Both the position numbers and the translations under genes were made by a program. A stretch of DNA of 64,000 nt from Candidatus Microgenomates bacterium (GTDB lineage Bacteria > Patescibacteria > Microgenomatia > JADHYG01). Below, in pieces: positions 48,405-57,265 of the stretch. Every line of letters starts with the position of its first letter. The stretch's first letter is position 1. The stretch lies in NCBI GenBank assembly GCA_016782545.1, contig JADHYG010000001.1, positions 19,837 through 83,836 of the forward strand, read 5' to 3'. The notes beneath the pieces were generated by a model. That model had not been told where the DNA came from. It did no database searches and saw only the letters and a program-made list of their open reading frames with translations.

Positions 48405-50426
48405 GATTGTCTTTATTGTATGTTTTTTTAGCTTTCTTTGCAAGAGGGAAAATTTCTTGAGATCAGGATTTTCTTTAAGAACTTTTTTAGCCGCCATTCT
48501 TGTTTTTTCAATAAGCTCAAAATCAGTCATGGAAGCGATTTTAAGACTGGTAAATCCATGCTGGCGAGCGCCATAAATTTCTCCAGGTCCTCTTAGTTTT
48601 AGATCAAGTTCGGCCAGCTGGGAGCCAATATGAGTTTTTTCCATGACTTTAAGTCTTTTAAGTGCTTTTTCTGAAGCTGTTTCAGTAAAAAGAAGACAAA
48701 AAGAAGCTAAATCGCTTCTTCCTACCCTGCCTCTTAATTGATGAAGTTGGGCTAAACCAAATCTATCAGCAGCTTCAATCATCATTATTGTTGCTCTAGG
48801 AATGTCAATGCCAACCTCAACAACAGGAGTGGCGACCAAAATATCAATTTTTCTTTGTCGAAAATCTTTAAGATTTTTTTCTTTTTCTTTTGATTTTACT
48901 TTTCCATGTAAAAGTCCAAGTCGTAAACTAGAAAAAACAGCTTCTTTAAGTTGTTTAAATTCTACTGTGGCTGCTTTGACCGACTGCATTGTTTCTATTT
49001 GAGATTCTTCAATTAACGGGCAAATGATAAAAGCCTGTTCTTTATTTTTTTTGACGCGATCTTTAATCCATTGATAAGCGGCTTTTCTTTTTTCAGGCGG
49101 AACCATCCAGGTTTTAATTATTTTTCTTCCTTTGGGCATTTCGTCAATAAAAGAGAGATCAAGTTCACCATAAAGAGTCAAAGCGATCGTTCTAGGAATT
49201 GGCGTGGCTGTCATTGTCAAAAGATGAGGATTGATGCCCTTGTTTCGTAGAATGGCTCGCTGTTCTACTCCAAATCGATGTTGTTCATCAACAATAACTA
49301 GACCAACGCGATTAAATTTGAGCTTTTCAGATAGAAGGGCATGAGTACCAATAATTATATTAGATTCCAGGTTCGCTATTTTTTTGCTTCTGGTTCGAAG
49401 CGCGATTTTAACGTTAAAGGGTTTAAGAAATTTAGAAATGGTTTCAAAATGTTGAAAAGCTAAAATTTCTGTTGGGGCAATTAAAATCGATTGAAAATCA
49501 TTAAGAAATGCCGTATACATAGCAATCATAGCGACAACTGTTTTGCCAGAGCCAACATCGCCCTGCAGCAATCGATTCATTGGCTGGGAAGTACCCATGT
49601 CGGTCAAAATTTGACCAATGCATTTTCGTTGAGCCTTAGTTAGTTCAAAGGGTAGTTTTTTTATAAATTCTTGAATTTGTGATTGGTGATCAGTGATTTT
49701 TAATTTATTGCCAACGATTTCTTTTTTCCATTTTGCTTTTCTTATTAAAGAAGCAAGCTGGATTAAAAAAAGTTCGTCAAAGGCTAGTCTTTCCCGGGCT
49801 TTTTTTGCCAGAGTTTTATTTCTAGGAAAGTGAATTTGTTGAATTGCTTGGGAAAAGTCTAAAAGATTATATTGATTAATAATTTTTTCTGGCAAGTATT
49901 CAATTAGATATTCTTGAGACCTTTTCAGTAAAGGAGCGATTCTACTTCTGAGCCATTTTGAAGAAACACCTCGAGTTTCAGGATAGATAGGGACCAATCT
50001 AGCCGTATGAATGGGAGCAGTTATTTTGACTACTTCGTGTTCAGGAGAAATAAGGACAAGTTTATTGCCAAACCAATCAATCTTGCCAGAAAGGTTTATT
50101 TTATCTCCTTGACGAATGCTTTTAATCAAGAATGGCTGATTAAACCAAACAACATCAATTTTACCTGTTTCATCGGCAATACTGGCTTGTTGGATTTTTT
50201 TCCCGCTCTTGGTATAAACATTTTTCATTGACAAAACCTCTCCTTGGATAGTGATTTTTTCACCGGGTTGGAGAAAGCAGATTTTAGAGATGATTGAATA
50301 ATCGTCATAGCGAAAAGGATAATGATGAAGAAAGTCTTCAAGATTATTGATTTCCAGCTTTTTGAGCCGCTTGGCATAGGTTGGGCCAATCATAAAAAGT
50401 TTTTCAATTGGGGTTTGAAGATTCAT
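48393..50426 (-). CDS. recG: ATP-dependent DNA helicase RecG
   Basis: A 677-aa branch-migration helicase that remodels stalled forks. The wedge/OB domain covers residues 60-150; the motor has Walker A LLQGDVGSGKTVVA, DEQH box IVDEQHRFGVEQR, TATPIPRTIALT and motif VI LHQLRGRVGRSD, with the RecG-specific ELDLKLRGPGEIYGARQHG. Full length. The start ATG at 50426 has no evident Shine-Dalgarno. Confidence 0.96.
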   Translation of the reverse strand: MNLQTPIEKLFMIGPTYAKRLKKLEINNLEDFLHHYPFRYDDYSIISKICFLQPGEKITIQGEVLSMKNVYTKSGKKIQQASIADETGKIDVVWFNQPFLIKSIRQGDKINLSGKIDWFGNKLVLISPEHEVVKITAPIHTARLVPIYPETRGVSSKWLRSRIAPLLKRSQEYLIEYLPEKIINQYNLLDFSQAIQQIHFPRNKTLAKKARERLAFDELFLIQLASLIRKAKWKKEIVGNKLKITDHQSQIQEFIKKLPFELTKAQRKCIGQILTDMGTSQPMNRLLQGDVGSGKTVVAMIAMYTAFLNDFQSILIAPTEILAFQHFETISKFLKPFNVKIALRTRSKKIANLESNIIIGTHALLSEKLKFNRVGLVIVDEQHRFGVEQRAILRNKGINPHLLTMTATPIPRTIALTLYGELDLSFIDEMPKGRKIIKTWMVPPEKRKAAYQWIKDRVKKNKEQAFIICPLIEESQIETMQSVKAATVEFKQLKEAVFSSLRLGLLHGKVKSKEKEKNLKDFRQRKIDILVATPVVEVGIDIPRATIMMIEAADRFGLAQLHQLRGRVGRSDLASFCLLFTETASEKALKRLKVMEKTHIGSQLAELDLKLRGPGEIYGARQHGFTSLKIASMTDFELIEKTRMAAKKVLKENPDLKKFSLLQRKLKKHTIKTISPD

Positions 50427-50738
50427 GATTTTTTTGCTAAAGTTCGTATGCTACATTTTAAGCACGACGCTCGGCCAATGCTTTTTCCTACTTGATGGTC
50501 AGAGAAGCCTCACTCTTTGAAAATTTGCTTGTTGGTCTTGGGAATAATTGAACTTAAATGCAAGCAAATTTTCGAGCGGCTTAAAATGAGCATTGCTCAC
50601 TTTATCAATGTAAAAACTATCTTTTCTCGCATCTTTCTCACTTAATAGTAAATTTTTTGTAGACTCTCCGTATTTTCTCAATTGTTATTAATTATGTAGT
50701 AGAATTTTTATAGATTTTTTACCGCAAATAATATTGTA
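50427..50738. other. Gene-free spacer upstream of recG
   Basis: The segment has an imperfect symmetry: GAAAATTTGCTTG near 50518 faces CAAGCAAATTTTCG near 50561. A 60-codon minus-strand frame inside (50499-50681) has no ribosome site or recognisable features and was not called. Nothing else was recognised. Confidence 0.4.
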
Positions 50739-50843
50739 TCATCTTAGGGTTAACAGCGGTAGGAGTGAAGTGGCAATCAAAGCAAAAGAGGCAAAGACAA
50801 TGACAATGGTTAATATTTTTTTATGTTTCCTTAAAAAGTGCAT
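50739..50843 (-). CDS. Very small single-span membrane protein
   Basis: A 34-codon frame: basic start MHFLRKHKKI, then one hydrophobic span (LTIVIVFASFALIATSLLPL) and a short end. Similar tiny hydrophobic proteins are common in CPR genomes, but this one was not matched to a family. No Shine-Dalgarno motif; a 24-bp palindrome (AAGGGCTTAGCCCTT core, 50855-50878) lies just upstream. Confidence 0.42.
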   Translation of the reverse strand: MHFLRKHKKILTIVIVFASFALIATSLLPLLTLR

Positions 50844-50854
50844 AGTAAAAGCAT

Positions 50855-50878
50855 TATCAAGGGCTTAGCCCTTGATAA
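50855..50878. repeat. Palindrome between tyrS and the small membrane protein
   Basis: TTATCAAGGGC (50855) is followed by TTAGCCCTTGATAA, a near-perfect hairpin. On neither strand is a long T-run adjacent, so a terminator role is uncertain. Confidence 0.6.
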
Positions 50879-50899
50879 ACGCAAGGCGATAGTCTAAAC

Positions 50900-52093
50900 T
50901 TACTTTACTATTAGTCGGACAAATTTTCTTTTTCCTGCTTTGATTATTGTGTCGTTGTTAATTGTTAATTGCTGATTATTAATTGTTAATTGTTTTTTAT
51001 CAATTTCGATAGCTCCTTGTTTCAATAATCTTTTGGCTTCGGATCGAGAAGAACAGAGTTTTGTTTCCATTAACAAATCAATAATATTCCACTCCCCTTC
51101 TCTAATTTTAATTTCAGGGATTTTAGTGGGTAATTTTCTTTGTTGAAAAACTTTTTCAAACTCAGCCTGAGCTTTTTTAGCGGCCGACTCATTATTAAGC
51201 ATTTTTGTTAATTCAAAAGCAAGCATTTTTTTATAAATCATGGGGTTTTTGCCTTGGGCAAGCGCTTTTTTAATCCCCTCAATTTTTTCTAAAGAAAGAT
51301 TAGTGACAAGCTCCAAGCAGGGTAAAATAGCAGCGTCAGCAAGACTCATTATTTGACTGTAAAATTTTTCTGGTGATTGAGCAATGTTAATGACATTGCC
51401 TTCGGTTTTGCCGATTTTATTGCCTTGGGCGTCAGCCAAGAGCTTGGTGGTCAGAACAAACTTTTCTTTATTGAGAATTTCTTTAGCTAATTTTCTACCG
51501 GCCATCATGTTAAACATCTGATCGGAGCCGCCAATTTCCAAATCAACTTCCATAACGACGCTGTCATAGCCTTGCACAAGAGGATACATGAATTCATTAA
51601 AATAAATTTCTTTACCTTCTTTTAGTCTTTTTTTGAACATGTCTCTTTCAATCAGTTGTTGAACCGTAAAATGACGGGCGAGTTTTAAAACATCGGCAAA
51701 TTTCAGCTGAGAATTCCATTTTGAATTAAATTTAAGCTTAGCAGGATTTTTGCCGAAAAAGTTTAAAACCGTACTGGCTTGCTTTTGATAGGTTTTGGCA
51801 TTTACCAAAACCTGTTTTTTGGTTAGAGTTTTTCTTGATTCAAGTTTTCCAGAAGGATCACCGATCATGCCGGTAAAATCGCCAATTAGAAAAATAACCT
51901 CGTGACCTTGTTTTTGAAATTCAGCCAACTTTAAGAGGCCGACTAGATGGCCAATATGAAGATTGGGCGTGGAAGGATCAAAGCCCTGGTAAAGTCTTAA
52001 TTTTTTGCCGGAACGCAAGGTTTTTTCCAACGCCTCTTTGCTGGGATAGATTTTATCGACTCTTCTGGTCAGCAGTTCATAAATTTTATCCAT
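50900..52093 (-). CDS. tyrS: Tyrosyl-tRNA synthetase with repeat inside the S4 domain
   Basis: A 397-aa class I synthetase. HIGH motif appears as NLHIGHLVGLLKL and KMSKS as KIGKTEGN; specificity region GGSDQMFNMMAGR is of the long TyrRS type. The C-terminal S4 domain (SRSEAKRLLKQGAIEID) holds an insert KQLTINNQQLTIN encoded by TTAACAA heptamers at 50945-50995. The ATG at 52093 is preferred to an upstream start, since a TAAAAT seven bases before it implies a leaderless mRNA. No T-box was found upstream. Confidence 0.95.
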   Translation of the reverse strand: MDKIYELLTRRVDKIYPSKEALEKTLRSGKKLRLYQGFDPSTPNLHIGHLVGLLKLAEFQKQGHEVIFLIGDFTGMIGDPSGKLESRKTLTKKQVLVNAKTYQKQASTVLNFFGKNPAKLKFNSKWNSQLKFADVLKLARHFTVQQLIERDMFKKRLKEGKEIYFNEFMYPLVQGYDSVVMEVDLEIGGSDQMFNMMAGRKLAKEILNKEKFVLTTKLLADAQGNKIGKTEGNVINIAQSPEKFYSQIMSLADAAILPCLELVTNLSLEKIEGIKKALAQGKNPMIYKKMLAFELTKMLNNESAAKKAQAEFEKVFQQRKLPTKIPEIKIREGEWNIIDLLMETKLCSSRSEAKRLLKQGAIEIDKKQLTINNQQLTINNDTIIKAGKRKFVRLIVK

Positions 52094-52149
52094 GCTTTCT
52101 ATTTTATACCACTCTGCTTTGATTTTGCAACTTTGTGGTATATACCTAC

Positions 52150-52460
52150 CGAAGCTTTGCCCCTTCGCTCTCTCGAACTTCGGAGGCACAAGTCAAAGTT
52201 TCGCTGTGCCCTTCCGTAGCTTTTAGCGAAGGAGGATTAGGTATAATCTCTTGCAATTTGAAAGCAAAGGGGTATAAACAAAAATCTTTCTTTTGTCTAA
52301 TTTTACCCCAGCACCAGCCCCGACGTGACGTCGGGACGGTGCGGCCCATGAACCACAAGGATTCAGGGTTTTCGTCCTGCACCTTGTGTGGTGCAGGAGG
52401 TTTCACCTCGGATTTTAGAGAGACCACCTCGTCATGCGAGGTGATGGTTCACTTGAAATA
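52150..52460. other. Hairpin-rich non-coding region before the PBP gene
   Basis: The segment carries GCACC-CCCGACG...CGTCGGG-GGTGC (52310-52342), CCTGCACC/GGTGCAGG (52376-52397), ACCTCG/CGAGGT (52426-52442) and an outer TGAACCA/TGGTTCA (52349, 52445). AACCACAAGG can pair alternatively with CCTTGTGTGGT. A GTATAAT -10-like sequence lies at 52241. It may be a structured 5' leader, a small RNA, or clustered mobile palindromes. Short frames on both strands here consist only of repeats. Confidence 0.5.
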
Positions 52461-52488
52461 GAGGGATAAGTTCTGTTAAACTTGGGGC

Positions 52489-55077
52489 ATGATTGATTAT
52501 GCTTCGGTAAAGAGATCTAAGAGAAAAAGAAAAAAGTCTTTTGGGATCAAGATGAGTTCTGGTAAATTAATTATTCTTTCTTTTTTCATTTTTGGTTTTT
52601 TGTTTTTATCAGTGATTGGTCTTTTTGCCTGGCATGCTAAAGATCTGCCTCGTCCAGATAAGATTCAACGAGTAGAGGGAATTTCAACGGTTATTTTTGA
52701 CAGAGAAGGAAGAGTTTTGTACGATATTTTTGGCGATCAAAACAGAGTTTTAATTCCTCTTGAAGAGGTGCCTGATCATTTGAAAAATGCCACTATTGCC
52801 ATCGAGGATAAAAATTTCTATTCTCATCAAGGCTTTTCCTCTCGAGGCATGATGAGGGCGGTTTTAAATATGGTTCTTTATCGTCAGCTTCAGGGAGGTT
52901 CCACCTTGACTCAGCAATTAGTTAAAAATGCTCTTTTATCTACAGAGCGAACCATTCCTAGAAAAATAAAAGAGTTTATTTTAGCCGTCCAAATTGAAAG
53001 AAAATATTCAAAAGACGAGATTTTACAGATGTATTTAAATGAATCGCCTTATGGAGGCACGGCTTGGGGGGCGGAAGCGGCGGCACAAACCTATTTTGAA
53101 AAAAAAGCCAAAGAACTTAATTTATTGGAGTCCGCCATTTTAGCCGGTCTTCCTCAAAGACCAACTGCTTATTCTCCTTTTGGAGCTAATTCTGAAGCAT
53201 ATATTGGCAGAACAGAACACGTTTTAAGAAGAATGAGAGAAGATGGTTATATTTCAGAAGATCAAGAAGAAAAAGCAAAAAAAGAACTTAGCAAAGTTGA
53301 CTTTGCTGATCAGGAAGAAAAAATGAAGGCGCCTCATTTTGTGATGGATGTTAAAAAACAGTTAGTAGAACAATTTGGAGAAAAAATGGTTGAACAGGGA
53401 GGTCTTAAGGTGACAACTACTTTGGATTTTGATCTTCAGAAAATGGCTCAAGAAATAGTGGCTGAAGAAGTTGAGAAAATTAAAAATTTAAATGCAGGTA
53501 ATGGAGCAGCGATTATTTTAGATTCTCAAACGGGCGAAATTCTTAGTATGGTCGGCTCTAAAGACTATGAGAGTCAAGAAGAAGGTTTTGAGGGAAAATT
53601 CAACATTGTTACTCAAGCTTTAAGACAGCCTGGTTCAGCGATTAAGCCGATTACTTATGCGACCGCTTTTAAAAAAGGATATACGCCAGCGACTTTGATT
53701 ATGGATACGCCAACCAGTTTTCCGGGCGGAACAGAGGAGGAAGATTATAAGCCTGAGAATTATGATGGTTTATTTAGAGGCGCCGTGCAAGCTCGCTTTG
53801 CTTTGGGTAATTCAGTTAATATGGCGGCCGTAAAAATGCTGGCGACAGTTGGTGTTAAAGAAATGCTTAAGACTGCTCATGATATGGGGCTTTCTAATCT
53901 TGAGCCAACACAAGAAAATGTCAATCGCTTCGGTTTGTCAATTACTCTTGGTGGTGGAGAAGTAAGATTGTTGGATTTAAGTACGGCTTTTTCTGTTTTT
54001 TCTACTGGTGGATATTATCGCCAGCCAACTTCAATTTTAAAAGTTGAAGATCCTCAAGGAAAAGTTCTTTTTGAACAAAAAAAAGTCCGTGGCAAAAAAG
54101 TTTTATCAGCTGATGTTTGTTTTTTAATTTCTCACATTTTGGCTGATAATAATGCTAGAAAAGATGTTTTTGGACCCAATTCCTGGCTTTTGATTCCTGG
54201 AAAAGAAGTGGCCGTCAAGACAGGAACCACTGATGACAAAAGAGATAATTGGACAGTTGGTTTTACCCGTTCCGTGGTGGTGGGGGCCTGGGTGGGTAAT
54301 AATGATAATTCACCCATGAATGAAAAATTGGCTTCTGGAGTTACGGGGGCGGCGCCGATTTGGAATCGGATTATGAGAGAAGCTTTGCGGAAAAAAGAGG
54401 ATGGGATTATTGACAAGCCAGATAATATTGAAGCTTTAGAAATTGATGCTTTTGGAGGCGGCTTGCCAAAAGAAGGCCATTCAACGCGGAGTGAATATTT
54501 TATCAAAGGTACAGAACCGATTAAAACAGCCTCAATATATCAAACTTTAAAAATTTCTAAAGAAACAAGTCTTTTAGCTAATGAAATTGAGGTTGGAATG
54601 GGAGAATACGAGGAAAAAGACTTTATTGTTTTAACTGAGGATGATCCGCTTTCTACTGATGACAGAAATCGATGGCAAGAAGGCATTGATCACTGGCTGG
54701 AGAGTGTTGCTGATGAAAAATATCATCCGCCAAAAGAAACTTCACCAGCTAAAAAAAATGAGGTGGTTGTTAAAATAAATAGTCCGGGAGACAAAACACA
54801 GATAGACGACCATGACATTAAGATTGAAGCAGAAGCTATTTCAATGGAAGAAATTGTTAAAATAGAACTTTTTGTTGATGGTGAATTAAAAAAGGAAGTT
54901 AATGGCAGTTCTATTTCTGAAGTTTTAAATTTAGACAAGGGAACACATAAAATTAAGATTAAAGCTCAAGACAGTAAGGCAGATACAGGTGAAAAAGAAA
55001 TTCAAATCGGCATTCTTGTTCCTTGGGATGATGAAGAATCTGAGACAACTCCCACTCTTTCGCCAACACCGGATTAG
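52489..55077 (+). CDS. Bifunctional class A penicillin-binding protein
   Basis: An 862-aa PBP1A-like enzyme that polymerises and cross-links peptidoglycan. After a basic tail and one membrane helix (LIILSFFIFGFLFLSVIGLF) the GT51 domain shows IEDKNFYSHQGFS and GGSTLTQQLVKN; the transpeptidase has SxxK in PGSAIKPITYA, SVN in LGNSVNMAAV and KTG in VAVKTGTTDDKRDNW. A C-terminal extension of about 110 residues is an Ig-like domain (VVKINSPGDKTQI, VKIELFVDGELKKEV) with a Thr/Pro tail. Transcribed divergently from tyrS and convergent with pheT, with stops overlapping by four bases. Confidence 0.95.
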   Translation: MIDYASVKRSKRKRKKSFGIKMSSGKLIILSFFIFGFLFLSVIGLFAWHAKDLPRPDKIQRVEGISTVIFDREGRVLYDIFGDQNRVLIPLEEVPDHLKNATIAIEDKNFYSHQGFSSRGMMRAVLNMVLYRQLQGGSTLTQQLVKNALLSTERTIPRKIKEFILAVQIERKYSKDEILQMYLNESPYGGTAWGAEAAAQTYFEKKAKELNLLESAILAGLPQRPTAYSPFGANSEAYIGRTEHVLRRMREDGYISEDQEEKAKKELSKVDFADQEEKMKAPHFVMDVKKQLVEQFGEKMVEQGGLKVTTTLDFDLQKMAQEIVAEEVEKIKNLNAGNGAAIILDSQTGEILSMVGSKDYESQEEGFEGKFNIVTQALRQPGSAIKPITYATAFKKGYTPATLIMDTPTSFPGGTEEEDYKPENYDGLFRGAVQARFALGNSVNMAAVKMLATVGVKEMLKTAHDMGLSNLEPTQENVNRFGLSITLGGGEVRLLDLSTAFSVFSTGGYYRQPTSILKVEDPQGKVLFEQKKVRGKKVLSADVCFLISHILADNNARKDVFGPNSWLLIPGKEVAVKTGTTDDKRDNWTVGFTRSVVVGAWVGNNDNSPMNEKLASGVTGAAPIWNRIMREALRKKEDGIIDKPDNIEALEIDAFGGGLPKEGHSTRSEYFIKGTEPIKTASIYQTLKISKETSLLANEIEVGMGEYEEKDFIVLTEDDPLSTDDRNRWQEGIDHWLESVADEKYHPPKETSPAKKNEVVVKINSPGDKTQIDDHDIKIEAEAISMEEIVKIELFVDGELKKEVNGSSISEVLNLDKGTHKIKIKAQDSKADTGEKEIQIGILVPWDDEESETTPTLSPTPD

Positions 55078-57176
55078 TATTTTATCTCTGCTTTGAATTT
55101 TTTAGAAACTGTGCGAATAATTTTTTCTCTGATTTTTTTAACTTCCTGATCAGTTAAAGTTTTTTTTGAGTGTTGATAAGTAATTCTAAAAGTTCTTGTA
55201 TTTTTATAATTGTCTAATAATTTTACTTGAATTATTAAGCTGTTTATTTTTTTAATCTCTTTTATTATTTCTCCAACCAGTGTTTTCTCAGAGACTAAGA
55301 AGGCCAAATCTTCAGTGATTGACGGGTACTTTGGAATAGGAAGATAAGTTTTAATTAAAGTGGCATGTTTTAGGATCTCTTCAAAATCAAGTTCGAAAAT
55401 TGTTACTCTTTTTTCTATAGCAAATTTTTCCAAGACTTGAGGGTGAATTTCTCCGACTGTGCCTATAATCTTGGAGGTCGATGTTTTGGAGGTCGAATTC
55501 TTAGAGGTCGAACCTTTCGAAAGGTTCGACCTCTCTAGATTCCCTAGAGTTATAGTGGCCGTTCTTCCCGGGTGCCAGATATTTGGCCTCAATTTTTGAC
55601 CCACGATCGTGGGTAGAATTTTGAAGCTAAAATGATTATTTTTGATTCCTAGTGTATTTAGAAAAGCTTCTGTGATTCCTTTTGCCTGATAGAAATTTTC
55701 TCCGGTGAGCACGCCAACAAGGATTGTTTTTTCATTTGGCAGTTTCTCCTTTATTGGAATATAGATTTTGGATAATTCAAAAATTTTCATTACCTCTTCC
55801 CTACTCTGGTTGCAGGCAATAGTTTGAAGAATTCCTGGAATTAAGGAAGGTCTCATATATTCCCATTCAGAAGTTAAAGGGTTTGAGAGTTTAAGACAAT
55901 TTTGAAAATCAAAGCCGGTTTTTTCGAGCAATTCTTGGGCAACAAGAGAATAATTATAAACTTCAGTAAAACCCCAATATTTGAGAGCGTTTTTAGTTTT
56001 TTCTTCCCAAGAAAATGGTCCTTGAAAAGGTTTTGGAAACTCACCAGTAGGCAGGCGAGTCGGTAGATTGTGATAACCGTAAATGCGCGCCACTTCTTCA
56101 ATAAGGTCTTCGGGGATAGAAATGTCATGATGGCGCCAGTGAGGAACAGTAGAAATAAGGTTCGAGGTTCGAGGTTCGAGGTTCGAGGTAAAACCTAAAT
56201 CTTCGAGGATTTTTTTGGCTTCAGTGAGTTTAAACTCAACACCCATTGCTTGATTGAGTTTTTCTTGAGATAAGAAAACTTTTTTTGGTTTTGGTGGATG
56301 AGGATAAAGATCAATTAATGGACTGGCTATTTTTGCAGAACAATTTTTTTCAAACATGGTAATTGCTTTTTTAATAGCCGGAAAGACTCCCTCTGGATCA
56401 ATGTCTTTTTCAAATCTTGAAGCGGCATCAGTTCTAAAACCCAATGACTGACAAGCTTTTCTGATTTTAATTGGATTATATGTTTGAACAAAAAGAAGTA
56501 CTCTTTTGGTGTTTTGATCGACTTCGGAATTTTTTCCTCCCATGATGCCGCAAAGGTCAATGATTCTTTTTTCGTTGTCTTCAATAATAATTGCTCCATC
56601 AGGTAATTTTCGAACTTGATTATCAAGAGTAGTAATTTTTTCTCCCTTTTTAGATTCTCGTAAAATCATTTTAGCATTTTTGATTTTGTCATAATCAAAA
56701 GTATGCATGGGTTGGCCCAGTTCAAGCATGAAATAATTAGAGATGTCAACAACATTATTTAAAGCTCTAATTCCAGATTTTTCTAAACGCTCTTGAATAA
56801 TTTTTGGCGATGGATTGATTGTGATGTGATTAAGAATAACAGCCGTAAATCGAGGACAAAGAAAAGGATTTTTAATTTGAACATTAAGGGGAAGGCCTTT
56901 TTTGGGTATTTTAGGTGTTTGAAGTGTTTGGGAAATAAATTTAGCTTTTATTCCAAACCGAGGCAAGATGGCGGCTATTTCTCTAGCAATGCCTTGAACT
57001 GAAGCCATATCAATTCGATTGGTGGTAATCTCAATGTCATAGACATAGTCATTGTTAACTTTACTTACTTTTTCCACAGAAGCACCACAGAGCGATAAAC
57101 ATTCGGCAATTTTCTGCGGTGTTGCTTTAGTTTTAAGATAATCTTTCAGCCAAGAGTCAGGAATAAGAATGTTCAT
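55074..57176 (-). CDS. pheT: Phenylalanyl-tRNA synthetase beta subunit, no OB domain, repeat insert
   Basis: A 700-aa subunit. After 45 residues it goes straight into the B1/B3 part (YDIEITTNRIDMASVQGIAREIAA), so the EMAP-like tRNA-binding OB domain of ~800-aa PheT is missing. B3/4, B5 (VFLSQEKLNQAMGVE) and the C-terminal FDX-ACB domain are present. Two repeat stretches are translated: heptamers giving SNLEPRTSNL (56160-56190) and a palindrome giving RSNLSKGSTSKNSTSK (55475-55535), both between domains. It follows pheS after 89 bp. Confidence 0.94.
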   Translation of the reverse strand: MNILIPDSWLKDYLKTKATPQKIAECLSLCGASVEKVSKVNNDYVYDIEITTNRIDMASVQGIAREIAAILPRFGIKAKFISQTLQTPKIPKKGLPLNVQIKNPFLCPRFTAVILNHITINPSPKIIQERLEKSGIRALNNVVDISNYFMLELGQPMHTFDYDKIKNAKMILRESKKGEKITTLDNQVRKLPDGAIIIEDNEKRIIDLCGIMGGKNSEVDQNTKRVLLFVQTYNPIKIRKACQSLGFRTDAASRFEKDIDPEGVFPAIKKAITMFEKNCSAKIASPLIDLYPHPPKPKKVFLSQEKLNQAMGVEFKLTEAKKILEDLGFTSNLEPRTSNLISTVPHWRHHDISIPEDLIEEVARIYGYHNLPTRLPTGEFPKPFQGPFSWEEKTKNALKYWGFTEVYNYSLVAQELLEKTGFDFQNCLKLSNPLTSEWEYMRPSLIPGILQTIACNQSREEVMKIFELSKIYIPIKEKLPNEKTILVGVLTGENFYQAKGITEAFLNTLGIKNNHFSFKILPTIVGQKLRPNIWHPGRTATITLGNLERSNLSKGSTSKNSTSKTSTSKIIGTVGEIHPQVLEKFAIEKRVTIFELDFEEILKHATLIKTYLPIPKYPSITEDLAFLVSEKTLVGEIIKEIKKINSLIIQVKLLDNYKNTRTFRITYQHSKKTLTDQEVKKIREKIIRTVSKKFKAEIKY
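55475..55535. repeat. GAGGTCGAACCT hairpin and half-repeats inside pheT
   Basis: A perfect 30-bp palindrome (55504-55533, left half GAGGTCGAACCTTTC) identical to that in rpsP, preceded by half-words GGAGGTCGATGTTTT and GGAGGTCGAATTC. The frame is maintained. Confidence 0.92.
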
Positions 57177-57265
57177 ACTTTTATCTTTACGGAATGACGA
57201 ATTTCAATTCGTTATCCTTCGACAAGCTCAGGATAGATAACAAACTAAAGTTTGTCATTCCATGG
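57177..57265. repeat. TCATTCC-type palindromes between pheS and pheT
   Basis: GAATGACGAATTTCAATTCG, CCTTCGACAAGCTCAGGAT and AACAAACTAAAGTTTGTCATTCC lie in series. The last matches 24371-24392. No promoter was seen. Confidence 0.65.

Noticed and set aside
50499..50681. 60-codon minus-strand frame upstream of recG
   Set aside because: No start signal, no family resemblance and an internal inverted repeat; probably chance.
52146..52461. Overlapping open frames on both strands before the PBP gene
   Set aside because: They consist of palindromic repeats and hairpins, have no ribosome site and no recognisable protein features.
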